Source: Coemansia sp. RSA 487 (Eukaryota; Kickxellomycota; Kickxellomycetes; Kickxellales; Kickxellaceae). From it: a stretch of 64,000 bases of DNA. The position numbers and the translations under genes were made by a program. The stretch lies in the NCBI GenBank assembly GCA_027577595.1, contig JANBRJ010000037.1, positions 62,001 through 126,000 of the forward strand. Reading direction: 5' to 3'. The notes beneath the pieces were generated by a model that saw nothing but the letters and a program-made list of their open reading frames with translations, made no database searches and was not told the DNA's origin. Positions 43,377 through 53,831 of the stretch are shown in pieces. Positions within the stretch are counted from its first letter, which is position 1, and every line of letters starts with the position of its first letter.

Positions 43377-44601
43377 TGACTATGGAGCCTAGAGAAATTC
43401 AAAGCACCTGTATCCCTTTGTGTGTTTTACTCGGTTCTGTGTTTTTTAGTGCTTTGCCAAGATTTGAAACAATAAGAAAATATCTAGATAAAAACCGAAT
43501 AGCTGAGGAATGGAAAGCAACAATTTGCTCCTTACCTTGTTTTGCTGTTTTTCGTTTTAATGGCTCACTCCTTCACACTGGTCCTTTTGGATAACCAAGA
43601 CCACTTGGACGAGGAGAACTGCACATGCTGAACGAAATAAAAAGACTGGTCGTGTGGGTGCAGTAAAGCATAGTAACATTGCAGCATCTTGCTCTTATTG
43701 CATTATATTGCGGACCTTGTTTGAGGCATGAGTGTGTTATTCGGCAGAGCTTGCCGGACTTGATCTTTTTCTGCGGGGAATGATGAAGCTGGCTGAGAAA
43801 CCGGGGAAACAAAAAAGCCAAGCAACAGCTTGGATGCCGAAAAAGAAGGGAAAAAACGAATAAAACAGGCACGCAAAGTGCACGTGCTTTTTCAATCTTC
43901 GGCATCCACTCACGCTGACGATTTTCGATAACTGATAGCTGAATGGATGGTATGTGAGGCGGAGAAGGGCGTAATTACAACTCCCTTTTTCCAAAATCGC
44001 AGTAAACTACGCTAGGTTTTTTTTTCATCTTTCCTGCGTCATGTGTGCCACACACGGCATGGGTGCCGCCACACATGTAATCCGCTTTGGCCAGAATAAA
44101 AACATATTACGGCAAAAGAAACCGGAGATGGCAAATGTTAACTGACACTAGTATCTTTTTTGTCTCCATTGACAAGGATGAATAGTACAACTGCGTAAAC
44201 TATGTGGGGTTTATTCCTTTTTCGGCTTTTGCAGATACCGGTAAAACGATCCAAAAATGCAAGATTTACCGAAATACACGAAAGACGTAAACTAACCAAG
44301 TTTATTTGCGAGATCTCCAACAGCATCACTTTCTTTTCACTTGATCTTGCTACGGAACGTGACTCCCTATTTTGCTATTGCGTGACATGGTAGCCCGTGA
44401 GCAAGACCTCTTCCCTTATTTGTATTGCGAAATTGTCAAAAGTTCACAGGTCCCGATTGTTAGTTTGGAGCAGTGAAAAGGAGGAGGGCTGAGGGAAGTT
44501 CACTCTGGTATATAAATGGAGTTGGTCTATTCCTTGCTCTCTTGGAATTTCAATATTATAATGAATCTGTATCTTTCATCCCACTTTATTAGATTATTAG
44601 A
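43377..44601. other. Intergenic, no supported gene
   Basis: Divergent promoter region of the GPI-type gene (minus) and the RING-H2 gene (plus). Short open frames show no domain-like composition. A hairpin at 44040-44077 is listed separately. A TATATAAA box at 44510-44517 lies about 85 bp upstream of the RING-gene ATG. Confidence 0.5.
44040..44077. repeat. Inverted repeat with nested inner stem
   Basis: CATGTGTG at the left is the exact complement of CACACATG at the right. Inside, CGGCA pairs with TGCCG around a short loop. It is a compact two-part hairpin in a non-coding region; role unknown. Confidence 0.6.
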
Positions 44602-45398
44602 ATGTCCACAAGTATATCAACCATCAGCAGCGGCAGCAGCGGCAGTGCCATTGCTGCCAGTCTTACAACATCGCTTCTATCAAGCACTCCTACCACGACC
44701 GGCACACCTAAGGATATGTCGGGCTCGCATGGCGTACCACCATCCCAAGCAAGCACCAAACAGACCGTCATTCTCAGCGTTGTATTTGCAGGTAAGCACC
44801 AATCTAACCGTGTTTGCCTAACTAACTGGTGCTGTTCTTAAAAATACGAAAGCTAATCACTGAAAAATGCTACATTTTATTAAAAGTAGGATGGGCGGTT
44901 ATTGCGCTAGTGCTGTTTGTGCTGGTGGCGCGGCGACGCGGAAAGCTTTTGCAGGAACAAGACATGGAGGCGATGCTGGCGGAGCAGCAGATACAGGCGC
45001 TTGGGATGCACACGCCGTATGCGCGAATGCCCTTGGGCACCGAGTACCAGCCGACTCGGCGTGCGCGGCAACTGCCCGTGCTCAAAACCAGCGAGCTTGC
45101 GCTAATCCCGGTGATCCCGGCCGCCGAGTACCTAGGCAAAATCAGCGCAGAGTGCGAGAACAAAAAAGGCGAGCCAGATGGCGGCGACGAGGAGCAGCCC
45201 GTTTGTGTTGTTTGTCTGGAGCAGCTTTCGGCCAGCGACGAGAAAGTACGAGTGCTGGGGTGTGGCCATGCATTCCATCCTCCATGCATCGATAAGTGGC
45301 TGCTCAAGCGCTCGTGCCGCTGTCCGCTATGCAACCTCGACACTAAGAGCGCCCTTGGGCTGCCTGGCCACCCGAGCTCGGCAAAGCTTGCCGACTAA
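44602..45398 (+). CDS. Membrane-anchored RING-H2 E3 ubiquitin ligase (two exons)
   Basis: Exon 1 is 44602-44791 and exon 2 is 44890-45398; the 98-bp intron starts GTAAGC and ends TAG, with a CTAAC branch-like motif, and splits the codon GGA. The 232-residue product has a Ser/Thr-rich N-terminus, a transmembrane helix (VILSVVFAGWAVIALVLFVL) that spans the splice junction, a basic stop-transfer, and a C-terminal RING-H2 finger. The finger has CVVCLEQ, CGHAFHPPCIDKW and CRCPLC, with the C-x2-C ... C-x-H-x2-H-x2-C ... C-x2-C pattern. RING-H2 proteins of this layout recruit E2 enzymes to ubiquitinate membrane or endosomal substrates. Without splicing the frame stops before the RING. Confidence 0.87.
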
Positions 45399-45639
45399 GA
45401 CAACAATCTTTGACATTAGAAAAAAAAGCCGTAACTACAAAGAGGAAATGTTAGGATCCGCTCCTCCCTTCCAAGACTCTTTGAAGAAAATTATCAAGCA
45501 TTATTTTCATCCACTTGCTGTATCATTCTGTATTTTATCCATCCTCAATCACACGCATCCCTTGCGTTTACAACTTGTTAACCAATTTGCACGATATATT
45601 TTTATTGACGAACTTTACAAAAATCAAAACCTTCAATTC

Positions 45640-47231
45640 CATACTTATTTGAACAGGTAGTTTTTGTGGAAGCATTTCTCCACTTGACTGCAAGGATGCA
45701 AGCTGGGTTATCACGGCTGAAACGCCAGATCCAAGACGCCATTCGTACCGGATCCTACGACGTCCATGGCCTCTTCCCTTCCGCCATTATCACGATCCAT
45801 CATCTAACGCCGATTCTCAATTCATATGCTACAGGTTATGAATTCGAAAAAAAACAATATCTATTATGACGTTAAGGTGCACCCTGAAATACATGCAAAG
45901 GCGTATTTAGGATCACTCAGCTATTTGAGACAGAAGGTGAGTGTGTGTTCCAAAGTATGCCGCCGCACATGATGTGGGTGCCACAGCACATGGCTATAGC
46001 CACCGACATCCTGCGCCGGAACATATTGCAAGACACAGCAGATAAAGCAACATACGAAAAAAAACGAAAACATATGGTGGCAGATCAGATTTTGGACCTC
46101 AAATCCAAAGCAATAAGTTTCGCAAAGCGGGCATAACTTTAAACACACAGTACAAACGGACGGCGTTTCTATTTCTATCATCAAAGAAAAAGAGAATGGC
46201 GGCTGGAGGCCCAAGCGAAAAAAAGGTAGCGAATTGAAGTACGTGAGCGATCTTGACAAGGAAAAAGCTCAACGAAATCATCGACAGAAGCGCATATTTG
46301 GATCCTAATCGCCACAACCTCAAACATGGGATCCTTCCTAGCAGCACAGCAGAAGACCCAAAGTGTATTCGCTACGCTCGCGACCAACACGCACACGAAA
46401 CGAAAATACATAGGCATCAACATATACTTGCTATTGTAAAAGCTGCGTACCGCAACGGCATTGTGTTGGAGGCTGAGGAGCGCCTCCAACAAGTATCGTG
46501 TACGACGACGAATCCTACAGAGTATAAAAGATATTTGCGAACACAAACAGCTGTGCACAGCGTTTTGAGCGAGTTTTGCACGGAAACGCTCACCAATCGC
46601 AACGAATTCGGACAATATCTGCATCGTCGTTTGAGGCTTTCCACTTACATGAATCAGTTGGCGGCGAACCAACGCCTCGCGAACTATATCCGAAAGAAGG
46701 CAGGGAGAAACGACCTCGTGTTGATTATCGGCGACTGGCAGGCAGCAATGGTGCGCTCCCAGGAGCCGATTCGCGGCATTGGCATGCTTTGTATGCTCCG
46801 ACGACAGGGCTTCGAAGTATATACAGTCGACGAGTTCCGGACATCGACGTTCTGCCCTAGCTGCGGTAGCATACTACGCAAGTGTCTCCGCGTCCAGAAT
46901 CCGCGCAATAAATCCAGAAAGCAACCTCCCATTCGTTGTGTGTCATGGGTTGCTTGAGTGCACCAGCGACGAGTGCATCCAGTACGTGAAGGAGAAGCTG
47001 AGGGAGAAGAGCGGGAATGAGTCTGGAGCTGAGGGCAATCCAGGTGTGAATGTTGAGGGGCGCTACTGGAATCGCGACACAGCAGCAGCGCTGAACTTTA
47101 GAATAATCACCGATAGCTTACGCACAGTCAGGCGTGTCCCAGAACGCTTCAATCGCAAGGTGAAGCTGACCCCGGAGCAGCAACGCCAACACCAGCCGCT
47201 CAAGCTACAGGTGCTGCACAAGCTACAGTAG
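45640..47231 (+). pseudogene. Fanzor (eukaryotic TnpB-like RNA-guided nuclease), decayed copy 1
   Basis: Fragments in several frames give the parts of a Fanzor protein in order. N-terminal wedge-like pieces lie at ~45666-46135 (for example HPEIHAKAYLGSLSYLRQ). A TDGVSISI strand is at 46156-46179. RuvC-I (DPNRHNL) has its Asp at 46301-46303. A helical region is followed by IIGDWQAAM and the VDEFRTSTFCPSCG motif (46826-46867), which holds the alternative glutamate known in Fanzors. The second zinc-knuckle half is VCHGLLEC (46938-46961). RuvC-III (YWNRDTAAALNF) has its Asp at 47076-47078. About four frame changes break it, one near 46940 in a GT run between the two zinc-knuckle halves. All catalytic acids and zinc cysteines are still legible, so decay is recent. 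It lies just downstream of the RING gene. Confidence 0.85.
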
Positions 47232-48090
47232 ACGCGGGAGAAATGGCTGCAAATGCGGTAGAAATACCAACAACAGAAACGGGAGTGGCAGGAGCAGCGT
47301 GCACAGCATAAGTAACACGAGGAGCAACGCCTTCTGGAAAATCAACAGCGACTCGACCAACTTATGTGAGGCACAACGCAATAAATTTATGGACAATCAA
47401 GAACAGCGGGAGAGGGAGCTCGGTACCGCGAGCTGCAGAGTTTAAAGAACACCATCGTCAACTCGAACGGAAGCGGCGCCAAAACCATGAGCTGCAAGCA
47501 ACAACAACAAATACAACCACCACCAAACAAAATCCGCCATCTCGCTAGACGCCCAGCTGTTGCAGCCGCTTCTGCTGCCCAACCAAACCGCCGTTCCAAG
47601 CGCAAGGCTTCTCTGGGTGCTACTGTCGTTCAGCCAGATGATAGTACCAGATGCAGAGTCGTTGCCACTGCTTCGTCCGATTCCGAAGCCCAACTGAGCT
47701 GTTGTTATCCCAAGCGCAAGGCTGCTACGGCCTCAACGTCTGCTGCAACTGCACAGGAGCAGGAGCAAACTGCCAAGCGTAAGCGTACTGACTGGCAATG
47801 AAAACAAACCTTCACGTATCGTATCGTATTGTATCGTACCACATCTTATCAGTTAAATCTGATGCCATAAGCGGCTTTGCGCCTTTATCTCTGACGAAGG
47901 ACACCTCTCAGGAGAGACCCTCCTTGCGACAGACTTCTCTTCGAGTTGTTTTAGTGAAGGGGTCGTTTCCAGGCCAATAAGGCGCGGAAATAGGCTGAAT
48001 CCTCCAGTGAGAACCTGGAAGTAAACTAGTATTGTGCCTGTTAATTTTTCGCAACTACATATAACGCAAGCTTTCTATATTGTGAAAAAA
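47232..48090. other. 3' flank of Fanzor copy 1 with coiled-coil-like decayed coding sequence
   Basis: From 47240 to 47480 Gln/Glu/Arg-rich coiled-coil-like peptides appear in alternating frames (KYQQQKREWQEQRAQ, EEQRLLENQQRLDQLM, QLERKRRQNHELQ) between stops. A 104-codon Lys/Gln/Ala/Ser-rich frame runs 47487-47801. This may be the tail of the mobile element or a captured gene. Fanzor guide RNAs are known to come from the 3' side of the element, so a guide-RNA region could lie here, but I cannot mark it. The last part holds the promoter of the gene at 48091. Confidence 0.4.
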
Positions 48091-48696
48091 ATGCACATAC
48101 TACCAGTGTTTCTTTTCACCAGCCTCGCCAGCGCACAATTCGCTTTCCGCGTAGAGGACACTGATGTCACCAACATCTACAGGGATATCCAAGCAATGTG
48201 GGTCGACTGGGCGGCTGCTGGCAACCAGGTCCTTGAGTCAGCAAGCGCAGATGGGCTGACGGATGCTTGGTCGCAGTTGGCTTCTATCTATGGCGCAACA
48301 AGCATGCCTGCTCTGTACAACGATGCTATGGCGCGCAATGCGGCTACAGCTCTTGCGCAGGCACAAAAGCACGGGCCTGCTACCATTTGGGACCCTGACG
48401 CCGGCGACCATGCGCAGTACTCATTCGCTGTCCGTGATATCTCGATGGCTTCGGGTGGAAACGACGAATCTCATCCAGCGACGGCTACTACTGTAAGTTC
48501 TCGGTCTTCTTCAGCGACTTTAAATACCCAGGCTCATTCAACATCAGTTGCTACTGCCATAGAAACGACACATACTTTACAAACAACGGATACCCCTACT
48601 ACCAGCGCCAGCGCCTGTCGACGCTGCCAGAAAGGAATTTACCGCACTGCTATTTCCGCCATTGTCCTTGTAGTTCTATTTCATCATGTAATGTGA
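48091..48696 (+). CDS. Small secreted GPI-type protein (shared-domain family, member 3)
   Basis: The product has 201 residues, starting at the ATG that opens directly into a signal peptide (MHILPVFLFTSLASAQ). An earlier in-frame ATG at 48034 would bury the signal. The family domain reads QAMWVDWAAAGNQVLESA, then WSQLASIYGATSMPALYND, then HGPATIW. A Ser/Thr-rich stalk (~130-175) precedes the hydrophobic C-terminus (AISAIVLVVLFHHVM). A CRRC pair near 177 is peculiar to this member. Predicted GPI-anchored surface protein of unknown function. Confidence 0.78.
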   Translation: MHILPVFLFTSLASAQFAFRVEDTDVTNIYRDIQAMWVDWAAAGNQVLESASADGLTDAWSQLASIYGATSMPALYNDAMARNAATALAQAQKHGPATIWDPDAGDHAQYSFAVRDISMASGGNDESHPATATTVSSRSSSATLNTQAHSTSVATAIETTHTLQTTDTPTTSASACRRCQKGIYRTAISAIVLVVLFHHVM

Positions 48697-49404
48697 AGAA
48701 AAATCAAACACGTATTATTCTCTGCATATCCCACATGTATCATGATGGGGGTGGTTGACACTTTGCGTCCGACCCATTTGTCATTTGGGGGCAGGAGAGG
48801 GTGCAGAAGAAACAAAAATAACCACCCACATAAGCTTGAGGTGTCCGCGTATTGTGTGTAAAGGCAGCGGGAATTCAAAACCGCCTTTCCCCCCTTATTT
48901 GAAGCAATAGCGATTCTTAGAGTACATAACGGATCGTTCCAGACCGTCTTTTATTCATATTCCGGCCAACTTATTCGCCAAGTGAATCACGCAAATGTTT
49001 GTTTGTTGCATAATGGCGTTTTTGATGTACAACATCCTAAAATACACATGCTTAGACCGTTATAGTGTACCCCTGGGACATTTATTTTGCCTACAATAAA
49101 GTCAATATCGACAAAGGCGAATGTTGTGTTTTATTGCGCGTTTTTGCATTGGGTGTGTAACAAGATGGATATGAAAGAAAATTTGTGATACAGAGCTTGT
49201 TTTGTTCTGTTTTCAATTTTTTTTCTCCAGTTGCACTACGGGTGACGCTTGTATAAAAGTTTGGCATATCCACCGCGGATGTGCTCGCTTGGCACTTTTT
49301 TTTCTCATTTACAAACATTTCTCTATTGAAAACTTATTACTTTTATATACAGAAAATACTCCCTTGTCTTTACACTCCTTGTTTTTCGACATTTATATAT
49401 AAAA
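48697..49404. other. Intergenic, no supported gene
   Basis: Flank between two plus-strand secreted-protein genes. The promoter of the gene at 49405 is A/T-rich with a TATATATAAAA element about 10 bp from the ATG. No other feature is supported. Confidence 0.5.
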
Positions 49405-49884
49405 ATGATAACAGCCAGACGTTCGTCCTCTATGCTTGTTGTGCTGCTGGTCGCAGCAGTCACGATTACTGGCAATATGGCAGCCGTTGAGGCGCAGCAA
49501 CAAGGGCAGCAAGAACAGCAGACGCAGCAGCAGGGTCAGCACCAGCAAGGTGTCTCCTCGAGCCCAGCTGCCGCGGCGAACAGCAATAGTGATCTGTTGG
49601 CCGAGGCAAGCAGTAGCTCATCGCCATCCGGAAACAGTGGTTCCAGCGGCAGTTCGGACGCATCCGCCACCGACGCGTCATCTCCCTCCGACAGCGGTGC
49701 GTCGACGAGCACAGTTACCAGCGATGGAAACACCAGTACTGTCACCGACTCGGGCTCGGGTTCCTCAACCGGCGATTCATCAAAATCCACCACAGGTTCA
49801 AGCGGTGCACCTGGCAATGCTATGGGATCGGCTACTGGGCCCATTGCTGCTGCAATCGCAGTCGCTGTTGCCGCATTTGTGTAG
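49405..49884 (+). CDS. Gln- and Ser-rich secreted GPI-type protein
   Basis: The product has 159 residues. A signal peptide covers about 1-29 (LVVLLVAAVTITGNMAAVEA), then a Gln-rich stretch (30-48), a long Ser/Thr/Ala/Gly/Asp low-complexity stalk, and a GPI-type tail (ATGPIAAAIAVAVAAFV). There is no folded domain. Such proteins are typical structural wall mannoproteins. Its tail closely resembles that of the protein at 41341. Confidence 0.75.
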   Translation: MITARRSSSMLVVLLVAAVTITGNMAAVEAQQQGQQEQQTQQQGQHQQGVSSSPAAAANSNSDLLAEASSSSSPSGNSGSSGSSDASATDASSPSDSGASTSTVTSDGNTSTVTDSGSGSSTGDSSKSTTGSSGAPGNAMGSATGPIAAAIAVAVAAFV

Positions 49885-50633
49885 AGAACATCTTTTTTTC
49901 ATAGCCATAAGCAAAGCGGAGTTGGCAAATGTATCCTTGAAATACTTTTGGTTCGCTTTATAAATTCGGAGAGGTGGTGGGTGGGGGGTCAGAAAGGATT
50001 TAAAGGACGCATCGTTATTTGTAACAAGTGTGTGAGCTGCGCCCCTTCTGATTTCATAAAGCTGAAACCGCGAATCATAGGCAAGTCTTTCAAACCCCAC
50101 ACTGGGGAAAAAAGGCCTGCCGAATCTGGTCCTGCTCATCCTTTTCATCATGTACAGAGTTGTAAAAACTCGGTAGGATCTAAATTGGCCCTCAAAAAAG
50201 AACAGATACCTACGGTATCTGTCGGCTCCTATATAGCAATATTTATAGCGCTTTCCCATAGATTTGCACAAGGGCAGCGCTTGTGGGAAAGTTGTGCGTG
50301 ACTGTTAATGGTGGCCAATAGAATCACAAAGATCTTTATAGAAAACGAAAATTTTTTCATCCACCTTTTGTTCTGCATCTGCTTGGGTGACAAAAAGAAC
50401 AACCACCACTCGCCCCCAGCAAAGAAGAGACAGAGATATGCTTTTTTCACAGGCGAAAGCACAAGGCTGAAAGTAAAGTCCGAAAGGGAAAGTAAATTTT
50501 TTTTTTGCTTTCTGTGTCGTGAATCTCTTTTCCTTTCAAATCAATTTTACACTTTATTACTTTTCTAATACTGTATAGTTTTGTTCTTTTGTGTTCCATC
50601 AACAACAAAAGTAAGGTTAGCAAAGCAATCTGC
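49885..50633. other. Intergenic, no supported gene
   Basis: Contains the eIF1 promoter. A TATATAGCAATATTTATAG block lies near 50230-50250. Long T runs are present. No other feature is supported. Confidence 0.5.
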
Positions 50634-51600
50634 ATGTCCTTGTCCAAAGAATCCAATGATGAGCTCCACGACGAGATGAACTTGCCTGTCGAGGCCAGTC
50701 CCTCAACTGAGCACCAAGACGTCGAGAAGAGCAAGAAGAAGAAGAAGTCCAAGAAGAGCAAGGAAGTAGCGGACGAAGGCTCTGAAAGCGAAGCATCTGG
50801 CTCTGATTCGGAGGGCGAAGAGAAGAAGAAGAAGAAAAAGTCCAAGAAAAAGTCCAAGAAGAGCTTGTCATCCAAGGCTGACGAGGGAGACTTGGAGGCA
50901 ATGATGGCCAACGATGGTGGGGCGTTTGTCGACCCGTTCGATAACAAGGAGCAGTTTGGAGCGATGGACCCCTTTGACGAGACCACAGAGGATAAGGAGA
51001 CCGGCATGGACCATATCCGTAAGTATTTCTTTGTGAATCATTTGGTTGTCCTTTTTCTTTTTGGTGTAGTGGGATTTATGTGATGAATCTTCCCGTAATG
51101 GGATTTTTAACCATGAGCTGGGCTTTTGCTTTGTGAAAGCTACGGAGCTTGGCCAACTCTTAGTGTCCCCTCCGTTTTGGAGGTGATGCGCGGCTGCTCT
51201 TACAGCAGTGCATGTTTTTATAGTCATAGTTACACTGATATTTCCTGCTACATCCACCAGCCCTACTGTATTTTGCATTGGCTCGTTTTTTTTGCGGATG
51301 AGAAGTGGCACTAAATTGGACGTTGTTTGACCCGAGTTTTTCTTTGCTATAGATCTGCGTATCAAGCAGCGCAGGGGCCGCAAGATGCTGACGACAATCC
51401 AGGGCCTGCCGGAGATCTTCGACTACAAGAAGCTGGTCAAGTACTTCAAGAACACGTTTGCGTGCATGGGCACCATCATCAACGACGAGACGTATGGCAA
51501 GGCGATCCAGCTGTCAGGCGACCAGCGCTTAAAGGTGCGTGAGTTCCTTATTGGCGAGGAGATTGCCACCGCTGATACCATCAAGGTCCATGGCTTTTAA
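50634..51600 (+). CDS. SUI1: Translation initiation factor eIF1 (SUI1) with lysine-box N-terminal extension, two exons
   Basis: Exon 1 is 50634-51018 and exon 2 is 51353-51600. The 334-bp intron starts GTAAGT, ends CTATAG, and splits the His codon before LRIKQRRGRK. The 210-residue product ends with a clear eIF1 domain: IHLRIKQRRGRKMLTTIQGL, KLVKYFKNTFACMGT, QLSGDQRLKVREFL and the family terminus KVHGF. eIF1 binds the 40S subunit near the P site and enforces AUG stringency. The usual length is about 108-113 residues. Here ~90 extra residues carry two lysine boxes (KSKKKKKSKKSK and KKKKKKSKKKSKKS) separated by an acidic Ser/Glu/Asp linker, resembling the eIF2-beta N-terminus. The DPFD motif typical of eIF1 appears twice (VDPFD, MDPFD). 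The first ATG has T at -3, a poor context; in-frame ATGs at 50901 and 50904 (A at -3, G at +4 for the second) would give a 120-residue, normal-sized protein. Confidence 0.92.
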
Positions 51601-52354
51601 GTTTCTGTGCTTTTAGACTCTTTTCTAACTTTTTGTAAAATAGGCTTAATTTTGCAAACTGTCTCCATCTCTGACGAGAAAAGCGTGGTATTTAGTTGTG
51701 GTTTTGATTTTTAACTTGATTTTTGTGGAAATGGAACGAGCTCCAGCCCCTGCTGCTGCTGTTGCCACAATGATCTGTCAAAAGTAAAGCCAAGACCGAG
51801 AGGGGAAATGTCAGTTTCATTTGTTCCAAGCTGTGTGGTGTGTGTCTGTGCGACGACAAGTAATCACATCCAATGTCATCTGCTCAAGCAAAGAAAGGAA
51901 AAAACATCAGAGGCGGCGGGTTTTTCTCCCTCTACAAGCGAAATAAAGAAATTTGAATACAAAACGTGGCTGCGTTTATTTCTGTGCAACAGGCGGGTGT
52001 TACAAGAGGTACAAATGAAACCCTCCCACCACCACACCACTACTTTGTTTCGTTGTTTTGGGGTGGGAATGTGAGGCGGTCGCTTTTGTTCTGGTATGAA
52101 TTAGATATTTAGTTTATTCAGCAATGAGCAAAGGGAGTGGCGGAATTGTGTTGCACACATACAAAAATTGACAAAAAAAGCCCAGCTTTTCCTATATCTA
52201 TTATTTTTTTGAAGCTACTAGCTGCTGTATAAAGCTAAAGGAAAGAAACCCCCTCTCCAAGGGGAAGTTCATTACATTTTTCTTTCAAACCTCCTTATAT
52301 TATATTACTCAATACTGATATTCTATTATTGTTTTGATTTACTCGATATTATTT
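51601..52354. other. Intergenic, no supported gene
   Basis: 3' flank of eIF1 and promoter of the aldolase-like gene. No coding or RNA feature is supported. Confidence 0.5.
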
Positions 52355-53242
52355 ATGATGGACGGAGAAAACAAGACGGAAACAATCCAGTACTACGACG
52401 GCAGCAGCAAGGATAAGCTTTCGTTTACAAAGGATGCAAAGAACCCAGGCAGGTTCGTTTTCACGATGCCCAAACCGCCGACATTTGACGACTTTGAGTC
52501 CGAACGCGTGCACCGCAAGCAGCGGCTGGTGGCGGCGTTCCGCGTATTTGCCAAACTGGGGCTGGACGAGGGCGTTGCGGGACATTTGACATGTCGGGAC
52601 CCCGAGCACCCGCACCTGTTCTGGGTGAACCCGTTTGGGCGCAGCTTTGCCTGCATCGGGATCAAGGATCTGATTCTGGTCGACGCAGAGGGCGCGGTGG
52701 TGCATGGAAACAGCCCGCTGAATGCAGCGGCCTTTGTGATCCACTCGAAGATTCACGCCGCGCGCCCTGATGCTGTGGCTGCGTGCCACAGCCATTCAAT
52801 GTATGGGAAAGCGTTTTCTTCGCTCGGAGTGCCGCTGCAGCCGATTACGCAAGATGCGTGCATTTTCTACAACGACCATGCAGTGTTTCCCGGATTCAAT
52901 GGCGTTGTGGCCGACGAGGTCGAGGGAGCCCGGATGGCTGACACGCTGCGTGGATACAAGGCGCTTGTTCTGCAGAACCATGGGCTCCTGACGGTGGGAA
53001 AGACTGTGGACGAGGCTGCGTTCTGGTTCATTGCGCTCGACCGGTGCTGCAAGGCGCAGATGCTGGCTATGGCTGCTGGCACCCCCCAGTGCATCTCCGA
53101 CCAAGTGGCCGCCGACGCCCGCGACACCGTAGGATCCACGCTGGCTGGCTGGTTCAGCTTCCAGCCATACTTTCAGCAGATCACCAAAGAGCAGCCCGAC
53201 ATCCTGGAGGTCGACGACCAGGATGGCAAGCTGACCTTCTGA
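52355..53242 (+). CDS. Class II aldolase/adducin-family protein (Mug14-like)
   Basis: The product has 295 or 296 residues; the ATG pair at 52355/52358 is the first in frame. The class II aldolase/adducin head fold is readable: GVAGHLTCRDP, FWVNPFGRSF, IHAARPDAVAACHSHSMYG with the His-x-His zinc pair, ACIFYNDHAVFP, and ALVLQNHGLLTVGKTVDEA with the third zinc His. Members of the enzymatic branch split sugar phosphates or related hydroxy-acids using zinc; fungal proteins such as fission yeast Mug14 are close in form but lack a defined substrate. All three zinc-binding histidines are present, so activity is plausible. A ~40-residue N-terminal leader (DKLSFTKDAKNPGRFVFTMP) precedes the domain. Cytosolic location is inferred. 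Confidence 0.88.
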   Translation: MMDGENKTETIQYYDGSSKDKLSFTKDAKNPGRFVFTMPKPPTFDDFESERVHRKQRLVAAFRVFAKLGLDEGVAGHLTCRDPEHPHLFWVNPFGRSFACIGIKDLILVDAEGAVVHGNSPLNAAAFVIHSKIHAARPDAVAACHSHSMYGKAFSSLGVPLQPITQDACIFYNDHAVFPGFNGVVADEVEGARMADTLRGYKALVLQNHGLLTVGKTVDEAAFWFIALDRCCKAQMLAMAAGTPQCISDQVAADARDTVGSTLAGWFSFQPYFQQITKEQPDILEVDDQDGKLTF

Positions 53243-53831
53243 GCCCCGGCTAGCGCTTTGGGACGGCTGTTTGCCTTGCCGCTTCTTCCTTTTCCATTAT
53301 GGCTGCCGCCCGCGTGTACACTTGCATCAGCTCTTTGCGACACCATGTGTTGTGCGAATGGGCCGTGCAAAAGTTGTAACATGGTGAGATGTGCGGCTCG
53401 TGCGAGCATCTTCGCCGCATCGCTGCGTTGTTTGCCAGAACCGCGGTGCTGCTTAGAAATATTGATAAGAAGCATAGTCGTACAATAAGTGATACCGTTG
53501 GCGGCGACTTCAATGTTAGCTGCATTATCTTTGTTTTGTTTAGACAAGAAGATTCACAAGAAATGTCATGTATCATAAAAAAAGGTATCACGAGGAGCAA
53601 AGGGGAGGAGTTTGATAAATACTCCATCCATATCGTAATACGGTATTAAACAAGATCTTTATTTTATATTCCATACACTATACTTGTGGAAGCTGAAAAC
53701 TAAAAAAAAAAAAAGTAATAATCGGGCAATTGTAAAAGTAAGGCGCCATATTAAAACACGTATTGGCACAGTTAAAGTCCAATCCTGAAAAAAAACTGAC
53801 TTTTTCCTACTGCAGAGTAAATTTGACAAGC
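53243..53831. other. Intergenic between convergent genes
   Basis: A small minus-strand Cys/His-containing frame ends at 53250 but is not supported as a gene. Nothing else is seen apart from an A run at 53704. Confidence 0.45.

Noticed and set aside
45640-47231. Bacterial IS200/IS605 contamination as the source of the TnpB-like gene
   Set aside because: Flanking fungal genes are continuous with it, and the VDEF..TS.FCPSCG layout is of Fanzor type.
53250-53627. Small minus-strand Cys/His-containing frame (HISPCYNFCTAHSHNTWC)
   Set aside because: It has a half CX9C-like look but lacks the twin motif, has no clear start, and overlaps the 3' flank of the aldolase gene.
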